Shown here: one piece after another, positions 48,454 to 59,548 of the stretch | Numbering within the stretch: position 1 is the first letter of the stretch | How the letters are laid out: every line of letters starts with the position of its first letter | DNA from: Prostheceraeus crozeri | Lineage: Eukaryota > Platyhelminthes > Polycladida > Euryleptidae | DNA: 64,000 bases | Assembly: GCA_907163375.1 (NCBI GenBank) | Contig: CAJQUW010013620.1 | Span: 343,001-407,000 of the forward strand | Direction of reading: 5' to 3' | Program-made: the position numbers and the translations under genes | Notes under the pieces: generated by a model | What the model was told of the DNA's origin: nothing | Seen by the model: the letters and a program-made list of their open reading frames with translations, nothing else | The model's database searches: none

Positions 48454-50583
48454 GCATTTTACAATACTTTGAAAACATCATTTAGGTAATTCTGAATTAA
48501 TCGTTTATGATTAGTTAGACTTAATCGTTCTATGCATGATAACTAGTTTTCATTTTTATTGATCGATGATCGCTTTGTGCTACCAGCTAATAGCATCGCA
48601 ACAACGCAGCATTATTTTTGTGATGTTAAGCATTTGCGTCGCTCTGATTTGAAATTATAGCAAGTTTTTTATTAACACGCAACTGAGCATAATTTGTGCA
48701 AGTCTAAAATCAAATGTGCAGTTATTTTTTTTTTATTTCTGAAGTTGATAAATGCGGATTGGAAAAAGCAACATGTCGCAAAATGGTTATAAAGGTTAAC
48801 AATTTCGTCAATTGTGCTACAATAAACAAAAAGACATCAATTATGTTGAAAGTCGGACTTTGCAAAATACTGATATTAGTTGCACTTTGCGATCTATTCC
48901 AGTAGCTCCAGATGTAGCTTTGGGAAAGTTCTGTTCACTCTATGCATAATTGCTACTTTTTTACTCCGGAAGCCAACATAATACAGTGTGCCACTTAGTG
49001 CCAGTTACTGGTGATTTTGAGCTTTATTTCGTCAGAAAACATCTTCGAAATTCTCAAAACATCAGACAGTGAGGACAAATCGATTTAATAATCACCATAA
49101 AGTCAACTCGATACTAATTTTCTGTGTAGTCCGCACGTGCATTTTATGCATGACATTGATGTCTACATTAGGCAACTGCATGTATTTCCATGAAGCCCTA
49201 AAGTTCTTATTAAACTCAAAGCATGGATAAAACTGTCCACATAAGCGTTGCGATCTGTAGAAATTTGACCCGCAGTCAATTCTCCACTCTTTAGGAGTTT
49301 AGCGGAGCGATGGATGCAGATTTCTGAATTTAGCAGACACTTAGAGGTTGAAATAACTTACCTAAAAGTATATTTTATACAGAGTATCCAATAAGTTAAT
49401 GACAATTTCTGTTCAGTCATGGCTTGTTGGCTTTTTGAGTGCGGAGGTGGAAGTCCTGAGAGAAGTTACACTATGAATTTCACATTGTATAAGTAACGCT
49501 CGTTTGTAAGTTCCTTTGTGGGCATGACCCGCTCTTAAACTGTTCATTTTCTCATCCTGTCTTTTTTCATGAATAAAGAAATATTATTTTAAGTTGTATC
49601 ATATCTTGGAGATTTTATTGATCAAAGCTGACACCTTTTTTGATACTTCAATCTTGAAATATTTGTGGTTCAATTTAATTTAAAGTCTCAACACTTTGGC
49701 CTATCACTTAACATGGTTCATTAATTTAAGATGGACAAGCCGAAATTTAGGCCAAGATTGGCCTATTAAATCAATGCGAGCACACTTTTAATTACATTAA
49801 CATGTGCTTATCAAAGATGAAGTCCTTCTTGTGTCCCGGTCCCCCTAGTCAGCCGCAATGTACTTCTTACATCCATACGTCTTCTCTCGAATCTTTTCAC
49901 ATCTAACGGAAGTGCTTTCAAAAAAAGTAACATCCCCTTACATTTTTCATGAAATGAGAATGATGTTGCCGGATTTTGACAAGTTCTGAAAGCTGTCCTT
50001 GATGTAGTTCATGAAAAGATGACTTACAAGAATGCGTCGAAGAGATGGATTGTCTTCAGATGTCTGGCAAAAAAGAATGTGTGGAGACTCTGCTTATTGG
50101 CAGCGGCTATAATGCACATGTATCTGTGCTTTATTTGCAATGGAATAATTCGGTAATTCTGTTTGATATCTTTTGAACTCTACGAATTTCAGATTACGTG
50201 GAAGGTAAATCCCTTGAATGATGTATGAGTTACACATAGGCTACGTGTATGTGTGTGGCGCATCTGACAAATCTGCCAAATCCTACCCTACATTTGTAGT
50301 AACTGTGTTGAAATTCCAGCATATGGACTTCATTCTGTGCGTCTACCGCATACATGATTGCTTGTAGCCTGAGACTGTGATTAGTATAGACCTATTATTC
50401 ACAAATATCTTTATCCCAATTTGTTTCATGGAAATTATTTGTACGAATATGTGTGGCGTCATAGCTAAGCTTTCATAAATGCGTTATCTATCAAATACAA
50501 AGGTTTGGTTTTTTGCAGTATTTTGATGAGAAAAAGCAGCTTGCATGATAAAACAGTACTGTCATCACTATTAATGAATCAGC

Positions 50584-50830
50584 ATATCAGAGATGAATAT
50601 ACTGGGATGGTCGCTGGAAGTGACAAGACTGAATCGAGTGAGGAACAAGAATGCTAGAAGGCGACTACAGGTGGGAGAGTTGAAGGATAAGTTGACAGAC
50701 GCGCATGAGGTGGTTAGGACATGTGGTGAGGAGAGGAAGACTATATTGGAAGAAAAATGAGATAACTGAAAGTTGGGATTTGAAAGAGAGGAGGTGAAAG
50801 GAAGATGTGAGGACTGCGTAACGGGAGATC
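50584..50830 (+). pseudogene. RTE/L1-type LINE ORF2, C-terminal scrap
   Basis: Encodes NILGWSLEVTRLNRVRNKNA followed by RRRLQVGELKDKLTDA, then in another frame MRWLGHVVRRGR. This resembles the common LINE C-terminal pattern LRW..GVTR.DR.RN..IR.R..V..I.DK..E.RLRW.GHV.RR. One frame change lies near 50703. Only the C-terminus is present. Confidence 0.6.
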
Positions 50831-51657
50831 TGAAGAAGCCTATATGCCTATATAAATCATCTAATAGCAACAATCGTAAATATGGTATGCGTTTTAGTTA
50901 TTTCATAGAAATTTACAATAATTTCATTGAATATCTATTTGAAATTCTTCTCATATTTTATGATTTTGCCATCACTTTTATTCTATCCAATTAGTCAGTG
51001 CAGCGTAGCCCCAGAGGATAGTACAAGTAAATCTGACTGATAGCCCCTCTTAAAGACTAGCTATGACATTTAGATGGATCGATTCGGATCGGTGTTAAAT
51101 AGATCGAACCCTGGATGAAGCGTACACACAGCTCTAAAACTACCCGGATGACTGTAATGCGATAACTTTCAGGTCATGCGAGCATTAGCACAGTATCATG
51201 AATGGTTTTCGGATCTAATCTGGACGGGTCGGATTCTGGTACTATTTTCTTTTCGGGTTCGGGTAAAATTTCTAGACCCAACCCGAGCTGGGGTTCGGGT
51301 TGGCTTTTATTCGAAGGCGGGTTTCAAAATTCATAAAACCTGGCCCGACACTCATCTTTTGTGATCATTTTTACATCATATCTTTACTCATCATCTCATT
51401 ATACACAGAGCGAATAAAAACTATGTGTAGAATTGACCGAACTACCCCTTCAAGCTTTGCTCTGTAATTCCAGATGATCTATCGCAATTCCACATATCTC
51501 CCAGATTTTTTCACACATTTTTCATCGTTTGATCAGCATGCTGTACCTTTCATCTCTTTCATGAAGACCAGCAATATTGACGCAGCAGTATTTTTGGAGA
51601 GTTCTCCAACTCAAGAATCACCGAAAGACGGGAAGACTTTCGTCCTACATTTTCCAA
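50831..51657. other. No gene seen
   Basis: Contains short repeated TCGGGTTCGGGT-type words near 51225-51300 (degenerate GGGTTC repeats) and no recognisable gene. Confidence 0.4.
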
Positions 51658-51850
51658 ATTTATTTTTTATTTATCCCTGCCCACGCAAGGCACGAAGCCA
51701 TGCTAGAAGCTTGGTGTGGGGCAGCCTTCACATACTCGGAACTCTCACCAAGTTAGGGTTAGCAACCTTCCGAGGTGGATAGACTCGAACCCTGCACCTT
51801 CTGCACTTCCGTAGCGAAATGCGGTACTTAGCCAACTGAGCTATCCTGCC
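51658..51850 (-). mobile_element. tRNA-derived SINE
   Basis: On the - strand the head begins GGCAGGATAGCTCAGTTGGC, containing an A-box (TAGCTCAGTTGGC). About 40 bases on is GCAGGGTTCGAGTC, a B-box. A tRNA-unrelated body follows, ending in an A+T-rich tail (AATAAAAAATAAATTT). The order of head, body and tail, with a tRNA-like part that cannot fold fully, indicates a SINE and not a functional tRNA gene. It differs from the SINE at 9.1-9.4 kb. Confidence 0.75.
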
Positions 51851-53031
51851 AACTAAATGCCTAAAAGACATGATCCATGTGCCTTCTTGCAAGCGTATCT
51901 GAAGGAAGCCGATTTTTTCTTTGTGACCAAACGATTAGAAGAAATCTTTTGATACCCTACATAATGTGCTTCAATGAGCAAATATGTTGCATGTAAATTG
52001 ATTTCAAATCATGATTACTGTTTGGAAGACCTAAGAGACAGCATAATCATGGTGTTATTTCAAGGGAAAGTGTTAATTTCATTTGCATGTGTACGTGCAT
52101 CTACATCTAGAGAGAATTTGCATGCCTACGAAAAATTCACATCAAGCAAAGTTCTGACAAAGCGCTTTAGTAGCTTTATTTTCTATTTAAGCAGCAGATT
52201 GTTTACCCCTATTAAAGTATTTAAATGTGTCCGCTAACTTGTAAGAAGATGTCGACAAGTGAAAAATAAGACGGGCACGCTCAGTATGACAATCATGACG
52301 ATTATGCAGGGCTCGTAAATTTCCGTCCTTTCTGTTTTTTGCATCTCGTTCGTCCTTTTCGGTCTTATCAGGCATCTGTACCCCCAGTGCATTCAACACA
52401 AATCTTGTGTTACTTTTCCATTATCGGCAAAACTTTCCATAATAAAACAATCGAATATGCTTATCGTGATTAATATTCAGTCTTGAAGATCATGAAGTCT
52501 CAAATTAGGCTTTATTGCCATAGTTAAATGCAATTATTCATACTAGATAACACACAGGGGTCTTCGAATGTTTTTAGAATATTCCATTTTTTGTATCAGT
52601 ATTTGCGAGACTTGATTGTGACAAAAGTCGCCATTTATGATGCTAAATACTGTCCCGACCTTTACGATCTGTGGCCCTGAATGCCCCGATTTTGTCCACA
52701 AAAAAGATGGCAGCTCTGCCGCCGGAACAAAGGCATAAGCCGAAGATCCGGGTAGGTGCCAACCCAGTAGAATCAGATTCGTGAATGTAAATAGATGGGC
52801 CTTTTTTCAACTTTATGCCCTACAAAATGTGTTACATCGGGCCCCCATTGTCATGTTGCCTCCATTACTCTCATGCCTGTTTTCAGTGTGTAATATCGGT
52901 CGGGTGGCTGATGAAGTTCATGTGTTATGATAAGAAACATCAAACATCTAATGATGTTGCTTTTCTTGGATAGTGCATCTTCACATCATATTATTCAATT
53001 GAATATTCCCCAACTTTCTTTCATTTTCAGT
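51851..53031. other. No gene seen; upstream of the TYW5-like gene
   Basis: A+T-rich with no recognisable promoter element. The pyrimidine-rich TTTCATTTTCAG ending at 53031 is probably the acceptor of a 5'-UTR intron of the next gene, so the first exon may lie in this region. Confidence 0.4.
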
Positions 53032-53054
53032 CAATGAATTGTAACCCATAGGAG

Positions 53055-56000
53055 ATGGATCAATCGATAGAAATCTATGATGTTGATGCTATAGCTGATG
53101 GTGAAATAGCGGCGATTTTGTCAAAGGTAAATTGGCTTTTTGATAGCGTCACTTTATCTTCAGTCCTCATCTCATTGCAGGGAATACCCGCTGTGTTCAG
53201 AGGTTTTGACATAGGTTCATGCAAGGATCTGTGGGAAGTTGAATACCTTAAATCAAAATGCGGCGAGAAAAAGGTCACCATCCATATAACAGCTGAAGAA
53301 GACATGGACTTTGTATCCAAAAATTTCGATTATAAGCAAGTGATTTTCATTACTTTGCCCTCTAACAAATCACTTGTGTAATTCAGTAAGAATATGGACA
53401 TCAAATGATATGCCCTATCCAATGATCATGGAATTGAACGTTTTAACCATATTCAGAGTTGGAACCGATCACCGGTATAACGGTTCCTAACCAACGATAT
53501 GAATGACGTGAAGTGACTCTCAGTTGCATCTTGCAAGCGCATTCCTATGTATACATGTGTTTACAGGAATGCAATTGCAAGATGCAGCTGAGATTCGTAG
53601 CCTATAATTAATACATTAATTGGCATGTAGAGAGATAGAGAGAGGCAGCTTGATGAAAATAATTACTGTTTATCTATACAAGAGATCACTCTCATTGATG
53701 TTTTGTATCTTCTTGAGAACGTAGTAAAAAGTTAGATATTGAAAATCCAACCATCTTCTACCGGTTACACGGATGAGAGTCGATCCACAACCAACGATGC
53801 GTAAAATGACGAATTAACTTTAATCAGATGAAGCAGTAATAGTGCTATGATGACAATAGTGAAAAAACGGTTGCTGAGTGTGTGCAGGGTGTGACCTTGC
53901 ACTCTTGCTTACACGCAGATGCGAAGCTTTTAAAGCTAGGAAGCTGATAAAGTCCTCTCTGACAAACAGTCTTTATTCGACCCGACTTCAGTGGAAGGCC
54001 TGTATAATTGTCAACTGCGGAACAAGTGCTGGGCTCATTCACGTGTGAACTGAAATTATTTAATATAAACGTGTGGAATGATCGTGTGCTTCAGAAAACG
54101 TAATAAATTCTTTGTAATTTGTAGAGTTGACCAAACCTCTATTCATATCGGGCTATTAAGTGCGTCGAGATTCGGTCCCTTCCTTCCCTAATTTCTGAAG
54201 TATTCAAAAAATTCACAGTACAACATTTTTAGCATGTGAACTTTCTATTTAGAATAGTGGTATTCAATTATTCTAGCTCACTGATCTCCGTGCTATAATT
54301 AGCAATTCGAAATTTCCAATTTCGACAGATTTTTGAAAAATTTGCCGTATTTTGTCTGTAGATCTCTTTCAAGATTGTTATTTACGATAATAAACGATTT
54401 TTCCGCAATCATAGCCACTCCTATGTATCTGTGAAATGGTATTCTACTGTTCTTAGGAACTTCAAATGTGATGATAAAGAAAAAGTACGACTTCTTATCT
54501 ATGTTTCTCGTCGAAACTGGACACGAATATTCGAAAAACGAGTCTGGACACGAAAACTGAACCTCTCAAAATTCGTGTCCATCTTTTCATGAGAAATGTC
54601 TGAATTTTCGAACACCTTGTTTATAGCTGTATACTTCGTGCATTAATTCATTGTATGTATTTAAGATTCTGGAAATCAAGCATATTTCAAATATGTTTAA
54701 AAAAATACAGAACCTACGCACACACCTTCGATCATCGACAATATAGATACCTCAATAGACCAAAGATGATTCTTCTGTGTGGGATAAAAGTCCTCAGAAG
54801 TATCCATTTTTGTCTCGCCTTGCTCGTCTTATTATGACTCTACCGCATGGGAATGCTGAAGTCGAAATAGTTTTCAGCATGCTATCTGATATGATAACAA
54901 AGAGAAGAAAATTCTTGCTTGAAAACACTGTCCGTGCGCTGTGTAATCAAGTCACATATCTCAAGACGCAAGTATACTGTATACTGTATTCCTAAATCGA
55001 GAGGAATGCTAGGATAAAGTTTCACGACATCTAATGACAGAAAGACAAGGTTATTTTTGTTAGGAATTTCTAATTCATTAATTGATTTTATTAAATCGAT
55101 TTAGGAATACAGTACTGCATGGAGAGTCTAGCAGAATATTGGAGTGATATTGACTGTTTTGGTATCACAATTGATAATATAGAAAAAATGCTGAAATTCA
55201 TTTGCTACAACTACGAAATTAAATACGAAGATAAAGTTTATAAGCAAATACGTGGAGTTCCTATGGGTGCTCATTTTGCACCAGCGTTCGCGGTTATTTT
55301 TATGAGCCATATAGAGACCGATGCTTTAAATAAACTAAACTTTTCACCAATAATATTTCAGCGATACATAGATGATATCATCTTTGGTCCAGTAGAATTC
55401 AACGAAACTTTATTTGAATACGTGTTGGATACCTTTAATTCCATTAATCAAAACATAAAATTTTCTATGGAAGTTCATCAGCCTGAGGAATGGCTACCGT
55501 TCCTAGATCTAAAAATAAAAATTGTAGACCAACGAGTCAAATACTCTTGGTACCATAAGTCTAGTCATTCCAATATCACTCTTAGAAAGGATTCCTTCGT
55601 TCCGACGCATGTTAAGACTAACTTCATTGCAAATAGAATATCTAGCATAGAAAAACGCTGCAGCGATGACTCTACAACTCAAGAGAGTTTAACAACTTTT
55701 TCTAAGATACTAAAAGAAAATGGCTACAAAGAGGGTGATTGTAAGAGAAAAAAGAAAAACAAGAAAAATAAAAACAAAAATAGTAATACTGATAAGAGTA
55801 CACTTAAAGTACCATACATTAGCGACAAATGCAATAACTTAATAAAGAAAGCCATTAAGAAGTATGACTTGCCAATTAAAATTGCTAACGACTATGGAAA
55901 ACAGTCAGCTAAGTATCTTAATAACAAAAAATATAGAAACAATTGTAACTGTGGCATTTGTTTGCAATTAATTAAATACTCCTGCAATGATAAGTTTGTA

Positions 56001-57260
56001 GTTTACAAGTACACTTGTCAACGCTGCAATGAATTTTATATTGGTAAAACCGCTCGTAAGTTTATAACTAGGCACAACGAACACAAAAGAGCCATTAAGA
56101 ATAAATCAATTAGCAGTGCCTTGTATGAGCATATTAGAAATAAGCACAACGACATAGGCGACGTCGGGGATTTTCAGGTCGGTTTCATTGCTAAACTCGA
56201 TAACACTCGCGACACAACATTTACCGAATCAAAAGCAATCACACAGCTTCAGCCGAAAATCAATAGAAAACATGAACTACCGCAGTACAGTCTGTCTTCA
56301 CACTTCAATCACCTCACACTTGACGCACAACACACTTCTTAATATCACTCAACTCTTTATAAACCTTCACACAGGCTGCCGATTTTACCAATTACATCGA
56401 CCGAGAGAAGGCGCTGGACGCCGAAGGCCCTGTCAAAGCCATTTTAACTTATTACTTTCTTACTCTGACCATAAAAAGTATCTCGAGAGAACTGCTATTT
56501 TTGCTACCATTTTGGACAAACGATAATAAATTTGCAGTTACTACAAACGCTTATTCAAGTGATATTCACATTATATTTGAATTTCAAGTGCTATATTCTA
56601 TGTCTATGGTAAAATAAGTGATTATGATGTAATTCATTGACTCATGTTATACTAGTATGGAAAATCGATGCACTTCTTTTAATTATCCCTCAAATGTTCG
56701 CAAAATGGCAAAGTTCAGATATTCGTAAAATGTCATTTCAAAACAGGTCAAAGATTTTTATGAAGATTTTGAAATGCACTAAAACTAAGGGTTACAAAAA
56801 CGCGACAGTTGCGAGTTCTCTTCAATTACTAAAAGTATTTCGTATTAGTTAAAAAGTTTGTATAATGCGTTTTCCAAAAGGCATCATCTCCTGGGTTATG
56901 AAATTCTCTCCGCCATGTCGAAGCATGGATGTCATTCCCTGTTCCCCTACATTCTACACCGTCTCAGACGACCCATTGTAAGCAACTTATGAGCATCTTT
57001 AGAAAATGATCGTGAATCTTCGAAAAACAATAGTTTTCGTGTATATGCATGATGGTAAAAGATATCACGTAAGTTACTTTAAAATGAATGATGAGCGACT
57101 GAATGAAATGTACCCCTCTTCCCTAACAGATAAATGACAAATTGCCTGAAAGCTTTTCTTTCAGTTAGATGTTGACTGTTTGCCTTTCAGATGCGTTGAT
57201 TTTCGAGAATTTATTGAAGAGGCAGGCAAAGTTGAGCACGCTAACTTTTACATCAGTAAA
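53055..57260 (+). CDS. TYW5: TYW5-like tRNA wybutosine hydroxylase, exons 1-3 (partial)
   Basis: TYW5 is a JmjC-type 2-oxoglutarate/Fe(II) dioxygenase that hydroxylates wybutosine at position 37 of tRNA-Phe. Exons are 53055-53126, 53181-53335 and 57191-57260. The ATG at 53055 has an in-frame TAG 9 bases before it, fixing the start. Exon 2 gives FRGFDIGSCKDLWEVEYLKS and VTIHITAEEDMDFVSKNFDY. These align without gaps to human LEGIDLGPC..W.VDYL and VKIHVAA..QMDFISKNFVY. Exon 3 gives CVDFREFIEEAGKVEHANFY, matching TLPFDQLVQRAAEEKHKEFF. The 54-bp first intron is a multiple of three and stop-free. Intron 2 (53336-57190) must begin GC, as AA|GCAAGT, for phases and alignment length to agree. It holds a hAT-like scrap and a Penelope-like element. 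The Fe(II)-binding H-x-D exons were not found before the window ends; the Polinton-like fossil may lie in intron 3. Confidence 0.88.
53521..53590. repeat. Hairpin in TYW5 intron 2
   Basis: CAGTTGCATCTTGCAAGCGC pairs with GCAATTGCAAGATGCAGCTG, continuing into ATTCCT/AGGAAT, around a centre of ATGTATACATGT. The arms are about 28 bases with few mismatches. It is probably a small MITE. Confidence 0.75.
54770..54965 (+). pseudogene. hAT-like transposase C-terminal dimerisation scrap
   Basis: Encodes KYPFLSRLARLIMTLPHGNA, then EVEIVFSMLSDMITKRRKFL and LENTVRALC. This matches the hAT C-terminal pattern YP.LS.LA...L..P...A..ERVFS....I.TKRR..L, with Ile where Arg is usual in E-R-V-F-S. The upstream sequence in another frame (RQYRYLNRPKM) may belong to it. 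No terminal repeats were seen. It lies in TYW5 intron 2. Confidence 0.55.
54983..56342 (+). mobile_element. Penelope-like element with inverted 5' end
   Basis: The main part on the + strand (about 55093-56342 and some 3' sequence) encodes reverse transcriptase and GIY-YIG. Directly upstream, 54983-55092 read on the - strand encodes the preceding part of the same protein, including motif A (LVFLSLDVVKLYPSIPLDLG). Both pieces share the junction sequence CGATTTAGGAATACAGTA in opposite orientations. The 5' end was thus inverted during insertion, as is known for Penelope-like elements and, by twin priming, for LINEs. It lies within TYW5 intron 2 in the sense direction. Confidence 0.85.
55119..56342 (+). 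CDS. Penelope-like reverse transcriptase with GIY-YIG endonuclease (5'-truncated)
   Basis: The 407 residues begin within the reverse transcriptase. Motif B is IRGVPMGAHFAP (residues 44-55), the active-site motif C is RYIDDIIF (82-89), and the following box is LPFLDLKI (126-133). After a Lys/Asn-rich linker (210-228) and CNCGIC, the C-terminal endonuclease spans about 293-360: VVYKYTCQRCNEFYIGKTAR then EHKRAIK, a GIY-YIG domain with an extra Cys-x2-Cys, typical of canonical Penelope-like elements. The endonuclease nicks DNA for target-primed reverse transcription. The frame is open to the TAA after the C-terminal THLDAQHTS-type tail, but motif A lies in the inverted piece, so this copy cannot make a complete enzyme. 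The Met at 55119 is internal, not the true start. Confidence 0.88.
   Translation: MESLAEYWSDIDCFGITIDNIEKMLKFICYNYEIKYEDKVYKQIRGVPMGAHFAPAFAVIFMSHIETDALNKLNFSPIIFQRYIDDIIFGPVEFNETLFEYVLDTFNSINQNIKFSMEVHQPEEWLPFLDLKIKIVDQRVKYSWYHKSSHSNITLRKDSFVPTHVKTNFIANRISSIEKRCSDDSTTQESLTTFSKILKENGYKEGDCKRKKKNKKNKNKNSNTDKSTLKVPYISDKCNNLIKKAIKKYDLPIKIANDYGKQSAKYLNNKKYRNNCNCGICLQLIKYSCNDKFVVYKYTCQRCNEFYIGKTARKFITRHNEHKRAIKNKSISSALYEHIRNKHNDIGDVGDFQVGFIAKLDNTRDTTFTESKAITQLQPKINRKHELPQYSLSSHFNHLTLDAQHTS
56343..57190. other. TYW5 intron 2, Penelope 3' flank
   Basis: The first 200 bases are probably the Penelope-like 3' UTR. The remainder is intron, ending in the acceptor TGCCTTTCAG at 57181-57190. Confidence 0.5.
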
Positions 57261-58010
57261 GTAAGCAACTTTTATTTTTACTGAGTTGTGGCTGTAGGTA
57301 GCTGTATACCATGTATCTGCCTTCTTGTTCTACCTCTAAACTTGCAAATTTATTTTACAATATCAACAAAATACGTGTATGCATCTCAATATAATCAAAT
57401 TGCAACTACATGTACATTGGATTTGAGGGTATTTATCTTATTTCTGCGACATCCATTGATCAGGAACTTGTTACAGTGACATGTAGACGTATTGTTTAAC
57501 GAAAGCGTAAGACAATATAGTTTGAAACAAGCTGCATTTTTGATTCCAGAGAATCGAATATTTTGATATTCTGAGGTCTTAACAATGCTTTCATAAGTGC
57601 CCATCTCTACACTCACAATGGATTTTAAAAACTTGTATTGCCTCCCTACCAAGCAATAGTTACTATATTATGCACAGCACAAGCAAGTCTCGGTTAAAGT
57701 CAAACATCTCTTCACTGTTTTAGTTATCTCTCTACTTTTTGCTTTGTCTGTCTTGTTTATCTTCACTGCTTGTCAATAAGGATGTATCTCTTTTTTTCTT
57801 GCGATAGTCGGATTTAATTACATTTGAAGGCCTTTCTCCAAACTTCAAAATCAAAGCACGATTGAAAATCAGTTCCGATTTGCGGAGCTCTAACGTCCTC
57901 CATGTCTCTATACCTATATTTTCAACCGTCGTTAGCACGCATATGGGCTACCAAAGATCCACTAGGATAGTTGTCCCTTGCGTCCCATCGTTGCTTGTTG
58001 CAATAGTAAT
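57261..58010. other. TYW5 intron 3, nothing identified
   Basis: Starts with the donor GTAAGC. No further TYW5 exon with phase 0 was found here. Confidence 0.45.
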
Positions 58011-58014
58011 GGGC

Positions 58015-58475
58015 AAAAGACCGTCCCAGGACACCATAAAATTCAAAAAATAGTATCTTTAAAAACGACATAAATTCATGAATTTGAACCCTTTTTCAGG
58101 TTTTTAAGACCTAAATACATGAATTTAGTCCATTCAAAAAGTACCATTTTTTCAAAAAATGGTTTTTTTTAAAAACGACATAAATTCATGAATTTGAACC
58201 CTTTTTCAGGTTATGAAGACCTAAATTCATAAATTTGGGCGTTTTTAAAAATACCCAATTTTTCAAATTTTTCAAAATCTCAAAATTTGAGAATTACAAT
58301 TTTCACCCTTAAAATCATGACCGTTCCAGGACACCGAAAAAATCATAAAAGTTAAGAATCTCAAATTTGTGATTATGACATTTTTCATTGCTCAAATCAT
58401 GACCGTTCCAGGACACCGAAAATCATAAAAGTTGAGAATTTCAAATTCATGAGTTTAGACGTTTTTCAGGTTTTT
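58015..58475. repeat. Degenerate tandem array, A+T-rich
   Basis: Units share TAAATTCATGAATTTGAACC followed by CTTTTTCAGGTT and AAGACCTAAAT, and the word CCGT(T/C)CCAGGACACC occurs at about 58020, 58320 and 58405. The unit is roughly 80-140 bases and variable. It includes the small palindrome TTCATGAA. No coding capacity. Confidence 0.75.
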
Positions 58476-58494
58476 AAAATATATCATGTGACTA

Positions 58495-58625
58495 AAAATA
58501 TTTGAAGGAATTGGCATATTCTTAACAATAAGTTTAGGAGTATTTACAATTGTCATTTCATCAGGCGTTCTTACAATTCCTGTTGTTGCTACTGCTTTGC
58601 ACTCAGATGAACACTCAATTGTAGA
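58495..58625 (+). pseudogene. Decayed relic of a Polinton-type gene
   Basis: The stretch resembles part of the small membrane-type gene of the fossil at 60.1-60.8 kb, with LTISLGVFTIVISSG against LTISLG..TIVISSG in the same order. It is a short, heavily decayed second copy, older than the main element and separated from it by about 1.8 kb. Confidence 0.65.
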
Positions 58626-58639
58626 GAAAGAGCTGTGTA

Positions 58640-59545
58640 AAGAGCTGTGACTTCCCACTCAAACATTTGAAAGGAAACAATGTATGAAAGAACAAACAGC
58701 TGCTACACCCACTTAGACATTTGTAAGACGTGGAATATATAACCAGCAAATCCTACTCCGGCTGCAATGCCGTGAAACAATACACAACAACAATAATCGA
58801 TATGGCTATTTCAAACAATTGTGCTGAAGACTTATTTAATTTAACAGTGTTTCTTGTCAGTGAAGGTTGTGTCAAAACGCTCTCGTCATATATTTCTCAA
58901 AATGAATCAAGATCAATTTGAAGATAGAAGAAAACAATCGTTGCCAGGGAGGATGAAAAAATTACGAGAGGAATTGAAGAGGAATATATCTTGAGAGGCA
59001 TGAATTTACAGATTCTTTGAGTGATTTCATAGAGCCAAATGGAGAGGATAATACAATTGTAAACTTACGCAAATTCTTGTTGCATGAAAAAAGAAGCAAT
59101 TCACTCAGTGTTATGTGTAAAATTTTTATCGGTAAGCACATCAACTATCTTCTATATCTTTGTGATAATGACAAGACATATTTTTATAGTCTCTTGAAGC
59201 AAAATGAGATCAATTACCGAAGTTTCATTTCAATTAGGTAAAATTAGCAGACACTTTTCCTATGCTTTGTAGGGTGTCTGTTTCTATTGTACTTTTAAAA
59301 TCACGACCTAACGTTATCGGAAGATTGACTACAAAAGGATGGATAATTTTCATTGTGTAAAGCAATTATGTGACATTCCAAATGATTCCATTCTTCTCTC
59401 AAACAATGGTGCGTCTTTTAACGACAATATTGCGCTGTCATATTCAATGGAAATTGGATGTGAATCCCCGCTTTGTTACTGCAACGGCCGCACGACACTT
59501 TATTTTCAATGTTTAGACCTATGCCATTTCATTATATTCTCTTGA
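58640..59545. other. Unassigned, between two Polinton-type pieces
   Basis: Contains short open frames such as 59017-59241 (protein-like composition, no domain recognised). It could be decayed element sequence or TYW5 intron. Confidence 0.35.
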
Positions 59546-59548
59546 ACA

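Larger units (their letters stand above)
47617..50579. other. About 3 kb without a recognised gene
   Basis: Holds the hairpin sequences at 48.04 and 48.4 kb. Otherwise it is A+T-rich, with only short open frames such as 48714-48905, which show no domain. Confidence 0.4.

Noticed and set aside
51775-51850. Functional tRNA gene on the - strand
   Set aside because: A- and B-boxes are present, but the acceptor and anticodon arms do not pair properly, and a SINE body and A+T-rich tail follow.
58940-59005. EDEK..EEEYILRG-like sequence considered as TYW5 exon 4
   Set aside because: Exon 3 ends in phase 0, and the phase-0 reading from the nearby acceptor stops after two codons.
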